From CAVQNQ01 sp963714205 (GTDB lineage: Bacteria; Acidobacteriota; Terriglobia; Bryobacterales; Bryobacteraceae), in contig CAVQNQ010000002.1 of assembly GCA_963714205.1 (NCBI GenBank), forward strand, positions 434,001-498,000: a stretch of 64,000 nucleotides of DNA, read 5' to 3'. Below the pieces are notes generated by a model. The model made no database searches. It was not told the DNA's origin and saw nothing but the letters and a program-made list of their open reading frames with translations. Position 1 is the stretch's first letter. Each line of letters begins with the position of its first letter. Below, piece by piece: positions 54,049-61,942 of this stretch. The position numbers were made by a program, and so were the translations under genes.

Positions 54049-54309
54049 ATGAATTACGCTATGCCCAGATACGAACTCTACGGCACCCGAGGCTGCCCGT
54101 ACACGCAAGAGATGCGGGAGTGGCTCGATCTCAGACGCCACGATTACGTGGAATACGATGTCGAGGCGGATCCCGAGGCGCTCGATCGCATGCTCGCCCT
54201 CGCGGGAGGCCTGCGCACGGTTCCCGTCCTCGTGGAAGACGGCCGCGTCGTCGAGGTCGGCTGGCAGGGCCGCGGCTGCATCGTGGGACCGGGCCAGTCC
54301 GGATCGTGA
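54049..54309 (+). CDS. Small thioredoxin-fold protein with CPYT motif (UXX-star/glutaredoxin-like)
   Basis: The 86-residue product has YELYGTRGCPYTQEM at its start, a glutaredoxin-like CxxT redox site in which the second cysteine of CxxC is replaced by Thr, followed by LRTVPVLVEDG, the cis-proline region. The set resembles the small UXX-star seleno/redox family, in which the first Cys is sometimes selenocysteine; here it is Cys. ATG at 54049 or 54061. It is separated from the PilT-type gene by eight bases. Confidence 0.75.
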   Translation: MNYAMPRYELYGTRGCPYTQEMREWLDLRRHDYVEYDVEADPEALDRMLALAGGLRTVPVLVEDGRVVEVGWQGRGCIVGPGQSGS

Positions 54310-54317
54310 GGCCAGCC

Positions 54318-55466
54318 ATGCGCGAGTACGACCACGAGCTTTCCAGAATTGTCGAAGAGTTGAACCGGGCGGCGCCCAGCCAGAAGAGCACCGAGCGCGA
54401 GCCGCGATCCACTGCCTCGCTCGAAGAGCTTCTCAAGTTCGCGGCCGGCCGCAACGCGTCCGACGTGCTGCTGATCGCGGGCGCGCCGCCGGTGCTGCGG
54501 ATACAGGGGGCGCTGGCGCCTGGCTCGGGTCCCGGGCTCGAGCCGGAGGATGTTGCCAGCTATGTCCTGCCGCTGCTCGAACCGGCGCAGATGGAGGAGC
54601 TGCGGCAGAGGAAGTCGGTGGATCTCGGATTCGTGCGCGAAGGCCTGGGGCGCTTCCGCATCAACCTCCACCACCAGCGCGGAACGGTGGCGGCCAGCAT
54701 CAGGCTGCTGCCCGCGCGCATTCCCTCGCTCGAATCGCTGCACCTGCCGGCCTCGCTGGCCAAACTGGCCGAACGTCGCCAGGGGCTGGTGCTGGTGACC
54801 GGCCCGACGGGTTGCGGCAAGAGCTCCACGCTGGCCGCTCTCATCGATCTCGTCAATACGCGCCGCTCGGCGCATGTGGTGACCATCGAGGACCCGGTGG
54901 AGTACCAGCATGCCAATCGCAGCGCCATCATCGAGCAGATCGAGGTGGGCCGCGACACGCCGGATTTCGCGGGCACCCTGCGGAGCATCCTGCGGCAGAC
55001 GCCGGACGTGATCCTGGTGGGCGAGATGCGCGACACCGAGACCATCGCGACGGTGCTGACGGGAGCCGAGACCGGCCACCTGGTGCTTTCGACGCTGCAT
55101 ACCAACGATGCCGTGCAGGCCGTGGGCCGCATCCTGGATTCCTTCCCCTCCGCCAACCAGCCGCAGATCCGGCAACAGTTATCGCTGGCGCTGGCGGCCA
55201 TCGTCGCCCAGCAGCTGGTGCCCGGCGCGGACGGCGTTTCGCGGTGGCCCGCCACCGAGATCATGATCGCCACCGACGCGGTGCGCGCGCTGATCCGCAA
55301 GGGCGACGATCACCAGCTCCGTTCGCAGATCTCGGTGGGCCGCGCGGAAGGCATGATGACCATGGAACAATCCCTGGCCGAGCAGGTGCGCGCCGGCCGC
55401 ATCACCCGCGAAACGGCCCTGGCGCACTGTCTCCGCGCGGACGATTTCGAGCGCTACGCCGGATGA
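54318..55466 (+). CDS. PilT/PilU-type twitching-motility retraction ATPase
   Basis: The 382-residue hexameric secretion-type ATPase has an N-terminal PAS-like region (SLEELLKFAAGRNASDVLL), Walker A GPTGCGKSST, an Asp box (TIEDPVEYQH), Walker B ILVGEMRDTET and His box LVLSTLHTNDA. This order is diagnostic for PilT/PilU among PilB-related ATPases. ATG at 54318. No other pilus genes are in the window, though a PilZ protein is, so its operon partner is only the CPYT protein. Confidence 0.9.
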   Translation: MREYDHELSRIVEELNRAAPSQKSTEREPRSTASLEELLKFAAGRNASDVLLIAGAPPVLRIQGALAPGSGPGLEPEDVASYVLPLLEPAQMEELRQRKSVDLGFVREGLGRFRINLHHQRGTVAASIRLLPARIPSLESLHLPASLAKLAERRQGLVLVTGPTGCGKSSTLAALIDLVNTRRSAHVVTIEDPVEYQHANRSAIIEQIEVGRDTPDFAGTLRSILRQTPDVILVGEMRDTETIATVLTGAETGHLVLSTLHTNDAVQAVGRILDSFPSANQPQIRQQLSLALAAIVAQQLVPGADGVSRWPATEIMIATDAVRALIRKGDDHQLRSQISVGRAEGMMTMEQSLAEQVRAGRITRETALAHCLRADDFERYAG

Positions 55467-55502
55467 GCGGGGCGCCGTAAGCAGCCCTCGCCGCCACTGG
55501 AG

Positions 55503-55532
55503 TATACTTCTTCGGACAACCCGTTTGGGAGG
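55503..55532 (+). promoter_or_regulatory. -10 box and Shine-Dalgarno site for glycosidase copy 3
   Basis: TATACT (55503-55508) is followed by GGGAGG (55527-55532), five bases before an ACG codon at 55538. Their placement supports a start at 55538, not at the first in-frame ATG (55694). Confidence 0.55.
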
Positions 55533-55537
55533 CGCAT

Positions 55538-57271
55538 ACGAAAACACGATCTTGTTATGGCCTGATCGCCATACTCTCGCTCGCTGCACTGGCAGCGCGC
55601 GCTCAAAGCAATGCCGGCACATCCACGGCCATTCCTCACCTTCAAAGGCACGGCACCGCCACGCAGCTGATCGTTGACGGCAAGCCGTTTCTGATGCTGG
55701 CGGGAGAACTGCGCAATTCCAATACCTCCACACCCGATTATGCGAAGCCGATCTGGCCCCGGCTCGCGGCTATGCACGTCAACACGGTCCTGAGCGTCGT
55801 CAGCTGGGAACTGATCGAACCCCAAGAGGGCAAGTTCGACTTTTCCCTCGTGGACAGCCAGATCCGGGATGCGCAAACCAATAATCTCCGGCTTATTTTC
55901 CTATGGTTCGGAAGCTGGAAGAACGGAGTGTCCAGCTACATTCCGGCCTGGGTGAAAACGAACCCGGACCGGTTTCCACGGGTCCAGACCAAGGAAGGCA
56001 AACACATCGAGGTCCTTTCCACGTTGAGCGCCGCCAATCGCGATGCCGATGCGCACGCTTTCGCGGCCCTCATGCGGCACATCAAGGAAACGGACGCCCG
56101 GCACCGGGTAGTCATGATCCAGGTGGAGAACGAAGTGGGCCTGGGGAGCGACTCGCGCGATCGCAGCGAGGCGGCCGAAAAGGCCTTCGCGGCGCCCGTG
56201 CCGAAAGAGCTGCTGGACTATATCGCCGCCAACAAGGACAGGCTGTATCCGCAACTCCGCAAAGCGTGGGAGGCAGCCGGGTCCAAGACGTCCGGGAACT
56301 GGGAAGAGGTCTTCGGCAAAGACGAGTATACGGATGAGATCTTTATGGCCTGGAACTATGCCAGCTACGTTGGCAAGGTGGCCGCGGCCGGCAAGGCCGA
56401 GTACCCGTTGCCCATGTTCGTGAACAACGCGTGCTCCATGCCCAGCCCCGACCGGCCCCACCCCCGCGGCGGCGGCCGCCCGCAGCCCGAGGTGGGCAAC
56501 ATCTGGAAGGTCGCCGCGCCGGCGATCGATATCCGCGGGCCGGACCTGTACACCCCTAACCTGCCCGTGTGGGTGCAGTGGTACCAGGAGTCTTTTGTTC
56601 CGGAGAACCCGATGTTCATTCCCGAGACGGACGGCAACACGGGCACCTACCACGTTTTCTATGTGGTGGGACAGTATGACGGCATGGGTTTCTCCCCGTT
56701 TGCGATCGACAATTATGCCATTGCGCGGCCCGGCATGAAGAGCGTGGAACCGGCGGACCTGCCGCTGGCGCGAAGCTACGGCATCCTCGCGCAACTGGCC
56801 CCCGTGATTCTCGAAAACCAGGGCAAAGGTAAGATGGCCGGCGTGGTGGTGGGTGCGGACGAGCCGCCGCAGAAGGTCCCGCTGGGCAACTACGTTCTGG
56901 AAGTGAGCTACCCGCGGCGCATGGGTCCGGCGGCGGCTTCCGCCGCGGCGGCTCCGCCACCGGCGTTTGCGATGGTGTCGCTCGAAGCCACCGAACTTCC
57001 GCAGCGCTCGGGCGCTCTCTTCATCGCCTTGGGGCCGGATGAATACCTGGTGGCCGGCAGCGGACCGGTGGAAGTCAGGTTCTCGCCGAACACGGGGGAC
57101 GAAACCGTCGGCATCCTTTCCATCGACGAAGGCACCTACGTGGACGGCCGCTGGGTTCCCGGACGCAGGCTGAACGGGGACGAGAACGGCGGCGGGAAGA
57201 ATCTACGGCTTGGCGGCGACGAGAGCCGCAATGGGCTGATCCAGCGAATCAAGCTCTACCGCTACCGCTGA
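55538..57271 (+). CDS. Secreted GH-A clan glycosidase (DUF5597-type), copy 3, apparent ACG start
   Basis: This is the third paralogue. From ACG 55538 the frame encodes a full signal peptide (TKTRSCYGLIAILSLAALAARAQ) and 577 residues, the same length as copy 1. The catalytic acid/base glutamate of VQVENEVG falls at residue 199 in both. The nucleophile candidate lies in MFIPETDG (E363). From the first ATG (55694) the protein would lose its signal peptide and first strand LIVDGKPF, so the upstream start is strongly supported even though it is not ATG/GTG/TTG. One T-to-C change would convert an ATG into this ACG, so a mutated start is equally possible. A promoter and GGGAGG lie directly before it. 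Confidence 0.78.
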   Translation, partial: TKTRSCYGLIAILSLAALAARAQSNAGTSTAIPHLQRHGTATQLIVDGKPFLMLAGELRNSNTSTPDYAKPIWPRLAAMHVNTVLSVVSWELIEPQEGKFDFSLVDSQIRDAQTNNLRLIFLWFGSWKNGVSSYIPAWVKTNPDRFPRVQTKEGKHIEVLSTLSAANRDADAHAFAALMRHIKETDARHRVVMIQVENEVGLGSDSRDRSEAAEKAFAAPVPKELLDYIAANKDRLYPQLRKAWEAAGSKTSGNWEEVFGKDEYTDEIFMAWNYASYVGKVAAAGKAEYPLPMFVNNACSMPSPDRPHPRGGGRPQPEVGNIWKVAAPAIDIRGPDLYTPNLPVWVQWYQESFVPENPMFIPETDGNTGTYHVFYVVGQYDGMGFSPFAIDNYAIARPGMKSVEPADLPLARSYGILAQLAPVILENQGKGKMAGVVVGADEPPQKVPLGNYVLEVSYPRRMGPAAASAAAAPPPAFAMVSLEATELPQRSGALFIALGPDEYLVAGSGPVEVRFSPNTGDETVGILSIDEGTYVDGRWVPGRRLNGDENGGGKNLRLGGDESRNGLIQRIKLYRYR

Positions 57272-57320
57272 GCCGGCTTCCGTGGAAACGCGAGCTCCTG
57301 CTGGGATTAAGGTTTGTTTA

Positions 57321-57350
57321 TTGACCCAGGGCCTGTTTGGCAATTAAAAT
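57321..57350 (+). promoter_or_regulatory. Promoter of hrcA-grpE-dnaJ
   Basis: TTGACC (57321-57326) and TAAAAT (57345-57350) are 18 bases apart. No CIRCE inverted repeat is present between 57272 and 57382, which is unusual for an hrcA-led operon. Confidence 0.6.
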
Positions 57351-57381
57351 GTAACGGGGGAGTTGTTCGTTCGCGCCCATT

Positions 57382-58419
57382 ATGACAACGCCTGCGTCAC
57401 TACCGGCCAGACACAGGACTATCCTGGGCTCGATCGTGCGTGCGTACATCGAGACCGGCGAGCCGGTGGGATCGCGCACGCTTTCCAAGGCCGCGCGGAC
57501 AGCCCTCAGCCCCGCTTCAATTCGCAACGCTATGGCGGATCTGGCCGAGGAAGGGTACCTTTCGCAGCCGCACACTTCGGCCGGGCGCGTCCCCACCGAG
57601 AAGGCCTTCCGCTTTTATGTCAGTTCCCTCACCGCCGGCCGCATGGCCCAGGCGGAGGCACAGCGGTTGCGGCGGGAGTTTGCCGGCCTGGATACGCTCG
57701 AGGCGCGCGTCGAGTGCTCCAGCCACATTCTGGTGGAACTAACGCGAAATGTGGGGATCGCCGCGGCGCTTCCGGCGGGGTCTCAGGAACTGGACCAGAT
57801 CGAGCTGGTGCCGTTGGCGGATCACCGGATCCTGATGGTTTTGGTGACGCGCGACCGCATGGTGCGCCATCGCGTGGTGGTCATCGAGGAGCCGCTTTCG
57901 CCGGACGAACTCTCAAACATCCGCAATTACGTCAACCGCAACTTCGCGGGATGGCGGCTGGCGGATGCCCGCCGCGAGCTGCTGCGGCGCATGCTCGAAG
58001 AGGGGGCCCTCTACCAGGCGGTGACCCGCAAGCTCGAGGCGCTCTATCAAAAAGGCCTGCTGATGGTGGACACCTCCCCGGAAGTGCACATGGAAGGCGC
58101 CAGCAACCTGCTGGGGCTGGACCTGCACCTGACGCGCGAGAAGATGCGGGAGCTGTTGCGCGCACTGGAGGAGAAGGCGCGGCTGATCGAGTTGCTGGAC
58201 CGCTTCCTCGAGCAGCCGGCCGGTGAGCTGGAGGTCCACGTGGGCCTCGAGCGGGTCCACCCGGCGATGAAGGATCTGGCGCTGATCGGCATGACCGTTC
58301 GCATGGGGAGCGGCCTGCCGGCCAAAGTGGCGGTGCTCGGTCCCATGCGCATGCATTATGAACGCGTTATGGCGGCGGTCCTGGAGACCAGCCAGGCGCT
58401 CGCCAACGCCCAGTTCTGA
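57382..58419 (+). CDS. hrcA: Heat-inducible transcription repressor HrcA
   Basis: The 345-residue protein begins with a winged helix (RHRTILGSIVRAYIETGEPVGS, ASIRNAMADLAEEGYLSQPH) carrying the HrcA recognition stretch, then SAGRVPTEKAFRFYV. The GAF-like dimer domain has VHPAMKDLALIGMTVRMG near the C-terminus. HrcA normally binds CIRCE and represses groESL or dnaK operons. The class member here is full length. It heads a cluster with grpE and dnaJ. Confidence 0.94.
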   Translation: MTTPASLPARHRTILGSIVRAYIETGEPVGSRTLSKAARTALSPASIRNAMADLAEEGYLSQPHTSAGRVPTEKAFRFYVSSLTAGRMAQAEAQRLRREFAGLDTLEARVECSSHILVELTRNVGIAAALPAGSQELDQIELVPLADHRILMVLVTRDRMVRHRVVVIEEPLSPDELSNIRNYVNRNFAGWRLADARRELLRRMLEEGALYQAVTRKLEALYQKGLLMVDTSPEVHMEGASNLLGLDLHLTREKMRELLRALEEKARLIELLDRFLEQPAGELEVHVGLERVHPAMKDLALIGMTVRMGSGLPAKVAVLGPMRMHYERVMAAVLETSQALANAQF

Positions 58420-58436
58420 CGCGGCGATACGTTAGA

Positions 58437-58985
58437 ATGAAGTCAGTGGAAAGCCAGAATCCGGACGAGAATCCCTTGGAAATGCCTACCGACGATGCCG
58501 TCCCGGCCGAAACCCTCGAAGGCCAGCTTGCGGCCGTGACGGCCGAACGCGACCGGCTGGCCGGCGAGAAGAACGAGCTGTACGACCGCTTGCTGCGCGC
58601 GCACGCCGAGTATGAAAACGCCCGCCGCCGGGCCGAACGCGAGCGCTCCGATTTTCTCCAGTTCGCCGCCATGGAGCTGGTGCGCGACATCCTGCCGGTG
58701 CTGGACGATTTCGAGCGGGCCCTCAAGGTCCCGACCGCCGATCGCGAGTACGCCAAGGGCGTCGAGTTGATTTACCAGCGGCTTTTCGACACGCTCAAGA
58801 AGCTGGGATTGGAGCCGATTGACGCCCTGGGGAAACCGTTCGACCCTAACCTGCACCAGGCGGTGGAACGCGTGGAGACCGGGGAGGCCGCGGATCAGAC
58901 CGTGCTGGGCGAGTTTCAGCGCGGCTATCACTTCAAGGGCAGACTCCTCCGCCCCGCCATGGTGCGAGTCGCGGTGAGGCCATAA
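58437..58985 (+). CDS. grpE: Nucleotide exchange factor GrpE
   Basis: The 182-residue DnaK co-chaperone has a long N-terminal helix with heptad leucines, LLRAHAEYENARRRAERERSD, then the beta domain LLRPAMVRVAVRP and PFDPNLHQAVERVET, both canonical. 17 bases downstream of hrcA. It promotes ADP release from DnaK, whose gene is not in this window. Confidence 0.94.
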   Translation: MKSVESQNPDENPLEMPTDDAVPAETLEGQLAAVTAERDRLAGEKNELYDRLLRAHAEYENARRRAERERSDFLQFAAMELVRDILPVLDDFERALKVPTADREYAKGVELIYQRLFDTLKKLGLEPIDALGKPFDPNLHQAVERVETGEAADQTVLGEFQRGYHFKGRLLRPAMVRVAVRP

Positions 58986-58989
58986 CGTT

Positions 58990-60117
58990 TTGAATCCCGT
59001 GTCGAAAAGAGACTATTACGAGATCCTTGGCGTCGGGAGGGAAGCCGGGGAACAGGATATCAAGGGCGCCTATCGCAAGCTGGCGCTGAAACACCATCCC
59101 GACCGCAACCCGGACGATCCCGAAGCCGAAGAGAAGTTCAAAGAGGCCTCGGAGGCTTATAGCGTGCTCAGCGACCCGCAGAAGCGCGCGGCCTACGACC
59201 GCTTTGGGCACGCGGGCTTGCAGGGCGTTCCCGGGGGCGCCGGCGTCAATCCGGATGCGTTCGCCGATTTCAGCGACATTCTGGGGGATCTTTTCGGTTT
59301 TGGCGACCTTTTCGGCGGCGGCGGACGCCGGCGCAGCCGCGCCCAGCGGGGCGAAGACGTGCGCTACGACCTGGAGATCGGTTTCGAGGAGGCCGTGTTC
59401 GGCTTGAATGCCGAGATCCAGGTGCCCCGCATGGAGCCGTGCGGCCATTGCCGGGGCACGGGGGCCGAGCCGGGCAGCGGCGCGAGCACCTGCCCCACCT
59501 GCCGCGGGCGCGGTGAAGTAATTTATCAGCAAAGCTTTCTTTCCATCCGGCGCACCTGCGGCACGTGCGGCGGCGCGGGCAAGATCATCCGCAACGCGTG
59601 CGGTCACTGCCGCGGCCAGGGCTATCAACAGGTGCAGCGCAAACTCAAGGTCAACATCCCCGCGGGCGTGGATGAAGGCACCCGTCTGCGCATGGGCGGC
59701 GAAGGGCAACCCGGCGCCAATGGCGGCCCTCCGGGCGATCTCTACGTTTTCCTGAAGGTCAAGGAGCACCCCTTCTTCGAGCGCCGCGAGAACGACCTGC
59801 ACTGCACCATTCCGCTGAACCTCGCGCAGGCGGCCCTGGGATGCGATATCGAGGTGCCCACGCTCGAAAAACCACACAAGTTGAGTATTCCCGAGGGCAC
59901 GCAGAGCGGGGCCCAGTTCCGCCTGCGCGGCAAGGGCGTCCCCAGGCTCAATGGCGGCGGCAGAGGCGACCTTTGCATCCACACAGACGTAAAGGTTCCC
60001 GCCCGGCTCACGCGCGAGCAGCGCAAGTTGCTCGAGCAACTCCGCGATTCGCTGCCGGTGGATAACACTCCCGCTGAAAAGGGCCTCTTCGAAAAGGTCA
60101 AAGACTACTTCGTGTAA
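58990..60117 (+). CDS. dnaJ: Chaperone protein DnaJ
   Basis: The 375-residue class A Hsp40 has a J domain with the HPD motif (KHHPDRNP), a Gly/Phe-rich region (DLFGFGDLFGGGG), and four zinc-finger repeats (CGHCRGTG, CPTCRGRG, CGTCGGAG, CGHCRGQG). The C-terminal substrate domains follow (GAQFRLRGKGVPRLN, FFERRENDLHC). A GTG at 58999 would give the classical start (M)SKRDYYEILGV, while TTG at 58990 has GAGG ten bases upstream. The TTG is listed here, but either is possible. Confidence 0.94.
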   Translation: MNPVSKRDYYEILGVGREAGEQDIKGAYRKLALKHHPDRNPDDPEAEEKFKEASEAYSVLSDPQKRAAYDRFGHAGLQGVPGGAGVNPDAFADFSDILGDLFGFGDLFGGGGRRRSRAQRGEDVRYDLEIGFEEAVFGLNAEIQVPRMEPCGHCRGTGAEPGSGASTCPTCRGRGEVIYQQSFLSIRRTCGTCGGAGKIIRNACGHCRGQGYQQVQRKLKVNIPAGVDEGTRLRMGGEGQPGANGGPPGDLYVFLKVKEHPFFERRENDLHCTIPLNLAQAALGCDIEVPTLEKPHKLSIPEGTQSGAQFRLRGKGVPRLNGGGRGDLCIHTDVKVPARLTREQRKLLEQLRDSLPVDNTPAEKGLFEKVKDYFV

Positions 60118-60896
60118 CTCTGGATGGACGGCGCCTGGCCGGGAATCCGGGGCATGTGCCACTCCAGCCAATCGAGCATTTCCATTTGCCGGTCGCCCTG
60201 GCCCTGTTGCACCTCCAGGTTGACGTAGCGCACGCCGCGCGCCGCCGCGAGCCGCGAAAGCGAACCATCGTCCTCGCGCGGGCCGCGCTGCTGGAGAACC
60301 ACGTTGTAGGGCGATGTGGCGAGAATCTTGAAATCAGATGGGTCCGTGCACAGGAAGAAGGCGTGCAAACGGTCCGGCTCGCGAATCGATTCAGCGTCGC
60401 TGATGGGGCGCTCATCGGCCACCGAGTAGGCTTCCGAATTATTGTGCAGGGCCACCAGCAAGCCGCCGGAGGGCGGAAAAAACGCCTGCACCAGCCGCTC
60501 GCGGCCGCGGTCCAGAATGGCCAGGGCCTTGGCGATCCGGGCCTGGTCCCATGACGGGCTGAGGCTCTTCAAACTGGCCTCCGCGCCGGTGCGCGAGAAC
60601 ATGCGGTTGGGGTCGATTTCACCCCCGTCGATGACCACATTCCGGGTGTGGCTTTCGATGATGTAGGCAATCCCCTCGTACAGTTGGATATGCAGCTCGA
60701 GCACCTGGCGGGCGGTCTCTTCGTCGCCGTGGATCACCAGGTACCGGCGCGGCGAGTGGCCGTTGCGCCGGATGCGAAAACGCGCGCCCGCGAGATCTAT
60801 GTGCCGGCGGCGCGGGAACGGAAGCCAATTGAACAGCGGCCACGCCGCCGCGGACGCCAGGAACTCCCGCCTGGACGGCCGGCCGCTCCGGGTCAG
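60105..60896 (-). CDS. Tat-exported protein of unknown function, apparent CTG start
   Basis: The minus-strand frame is open from CTG 60896, which directly overlaps the stop of the 50-residue gene as CTGA and follows GAGGAGGG by four bases. This gives 263 residues with a Tat-type signal (SRREFLASAAAWPLF). Starting at the first canonical codon (GTG 60737) would remove the signal. The mature part has RRYLVIHGDEETA, HTRNVVIDGGEIDPNRMF, LLVALHNNSEAYS and DFKILATSPYNVVLQQR. The two His-containing strands suggest a hydrolase- or amidase-like fold (a distant peptidase M14/M99 look), but no clear family is assigned. Its end overlaps the convergent dnaJ 3' end by 13 bases. Confidence 0.65.
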   Translation of the reverse strand: MTRSGRPSRREFLASAAAWPLFNWLPFPRRRHIDLAGARFRIRRNGHSPRRYLVIHGDEETARQVLELHIQLYEGIAYIIESHTRNVVIDGGEIDPNRMFSRTGAEASLKSLSPSWDQARIAKALAILDRGRERLVQAFFPPSGGLLVALHNNSEAYSVADERPISDAESIREPDRLHAFFLCTDPSDFKILATSPYNVVLQQRGPREDDGSLSRLAAARGVRYVNLEVQQGQGDRQMEMLDWLEWHMPRIPGQAPSIQSYTK

Positions 60897-61045
60897 TTGC
60901 CCTCCTCGAGGGTCTTCTTGTGCTTCGGCTTCTTGCGGGAGGACTTGGGTTCGATCGGCCCGCCGGCCGGTACCGGGCCCACGCGCTCGCGCGCAATCGC
61001 CTTCACCTCTTTGGCCAACTCAAAGCCCTTCTTCTTGCGAGGCAA
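60893..61045 (-). CDS. 50-residue Lys/Arg-rich small protein
   Basis: The TTG start at 61045 follows GGAGG by four bases. The product is (M)PRKKKGFELAKEVKAIARE followed by RVGPVPAGGPIEP and SSRKKPKHKKTLEEGN, strongly basic with an amphipathic N-terminal helix. Its start overlaps the response-regulator end by 26 bases and its stop overlaps the CTG of the next gene, so it sits inside an operon and is unlikely to be random. A nucleic-acid-binding or ribosome-associated role is possible; no family is assigned. Confidence 0.6.
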   Translation of the reverse strand: MPRKKKGFELAKEVKAIARERVGPVPAGGPIEPKSSRKKPKHKKTLEEGN

Positions 61046-61412
61046 GGATCCTCCGGATCGATGTGGCCAGTTCCTCCGGCCCGAAAGGCTTGAGCAGAAA
61101 AGCCGCCCTGCGCCCGGCGCTCTGTTCCACGGCTGACATATCCACAGGATATCCGCTGGCGACCAGGATGCACAGTTTGGGGCAGGCCCGGAGCAACTTC
61201 AGGACGAGATCGGACAGCGTCGAGCAGGCCATGGTGGCGTCCAGCACGGCCACGTCGAACCCATCCGGCGCCGCATCCACCTCCGCCCAGGCCCTCGCCG
61301 CGCTGTCCGCGACCGTGACCGCATATCCCAGCCGGTCCAGGTACAGCTCCATCATTTTCAGTACGGCAGGCTCGTCGTCCGCCAGGAGGATTCTGGGTGC
61401 GGAGTTAGGCAT
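61020..61412 (-). CDS. Receiver-only response regulator
   Basis: The 130-residue CheY-like receiver has acidic residues D12/D13, phospho-acceptor D58 (VAVLDAT), Ser86 in VASGYP and the invariant Lys108 in LLKPFG. It has no output domain or adjacent histidine kinase. First gene of a three-gene minus-strand cluster with the small basic protein and the Tat protein. Confidence 0.88.
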   Translation of the reverse strand: MPNSAPRILLADDEPAVLKMMELYLDRLGYAVTVADSAARAWAEVDAAPDGFDVAVLDATMACSTLSDLVLKLLRACPKLCILVASGYPVDMSAVEQSAGRRAAFLLKPFGPEELATSIRRILASQEEGL

Positions 61413-61438
61413 TGGTTGCGCGGTTGTATCATCGGCCT

Positions 61439-61852
61439 ATGAGATTTCACACCGAATACTTGACGTTTAAGACCGCCCGCCACCGCGACTATATCAATAT
61501 TACTCCACAAGTGGAAGATGCGCTGCGCAAAAGCGGCATTCAGGAAGGCATGATCCTGGTTTCGGCCATGCACATTACCGCGGGTATATGGGTAAACGAC
61601 GCCGAAGACGGCCTGATCGCCGACATCGACGAGTGGCTCGAGAAAATCGCGCCCTTCCGCCAGGATTACCGCCATCACCGCACCGGCGAGACCAACGGCG
61701 ATTCCCATTTGAAAAGCCTGATCGTGCACCACGAGGTGATTGTCCCGGTGACCAAGGGCCGGCTCGATTTCGGGCCGTGGCAGCAGGTCTATTACGCCGA
61801 ATTCGACGGCCAGCGCCCCAAGCGCGTCATCATTAAAGCCATGGGCGAATAG
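61439..61852 (+). CDS. YjbQ/UPF0047 family protein (thiamine-phosphate-synthase-like fold)
   Basis: The 137-residue product has the family core: TPQVEDALRKSGIQEGMILVSAMHITAGIWVN, DWLEKIAP near the middle, and GDSHLKSLIVHHEVIVPV with the strand-turn histidines. The final LDFGPWQQVYYAEFDG is the UPF0047 signature. Members are homotrimers with weak thiamine phosphate synthase activity. The physiological role is not settled. ATG at 61439. Confidence 0.9.
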   Translation: MRFHTEYLTFKTARHRDYINITPQVEDALRKSGIQEGMILVSAMHITAGIWVNDAEDGLIADIDEWLEKIAPFRQDYRHHRTGETNGDSHLKSLIVHHEVIVPVTKGRLDFGPWQQVYYAEFDGQRPKRVIIKAMGE

Positions 61853-61942
61853 CCGGTTGAAAGGAAATGCCGCCAGGCGGCATTCCGGAAGTGTAGATGT
61901 GGCGGCGGGAACAACTTGGGCCGGCCGCCGTCTAAAACAACC

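Noticed and set aside
57272..57381. CIRCE element before hrcA
   Set aside because: No TTAGCACTC-type inverted repeat is present.
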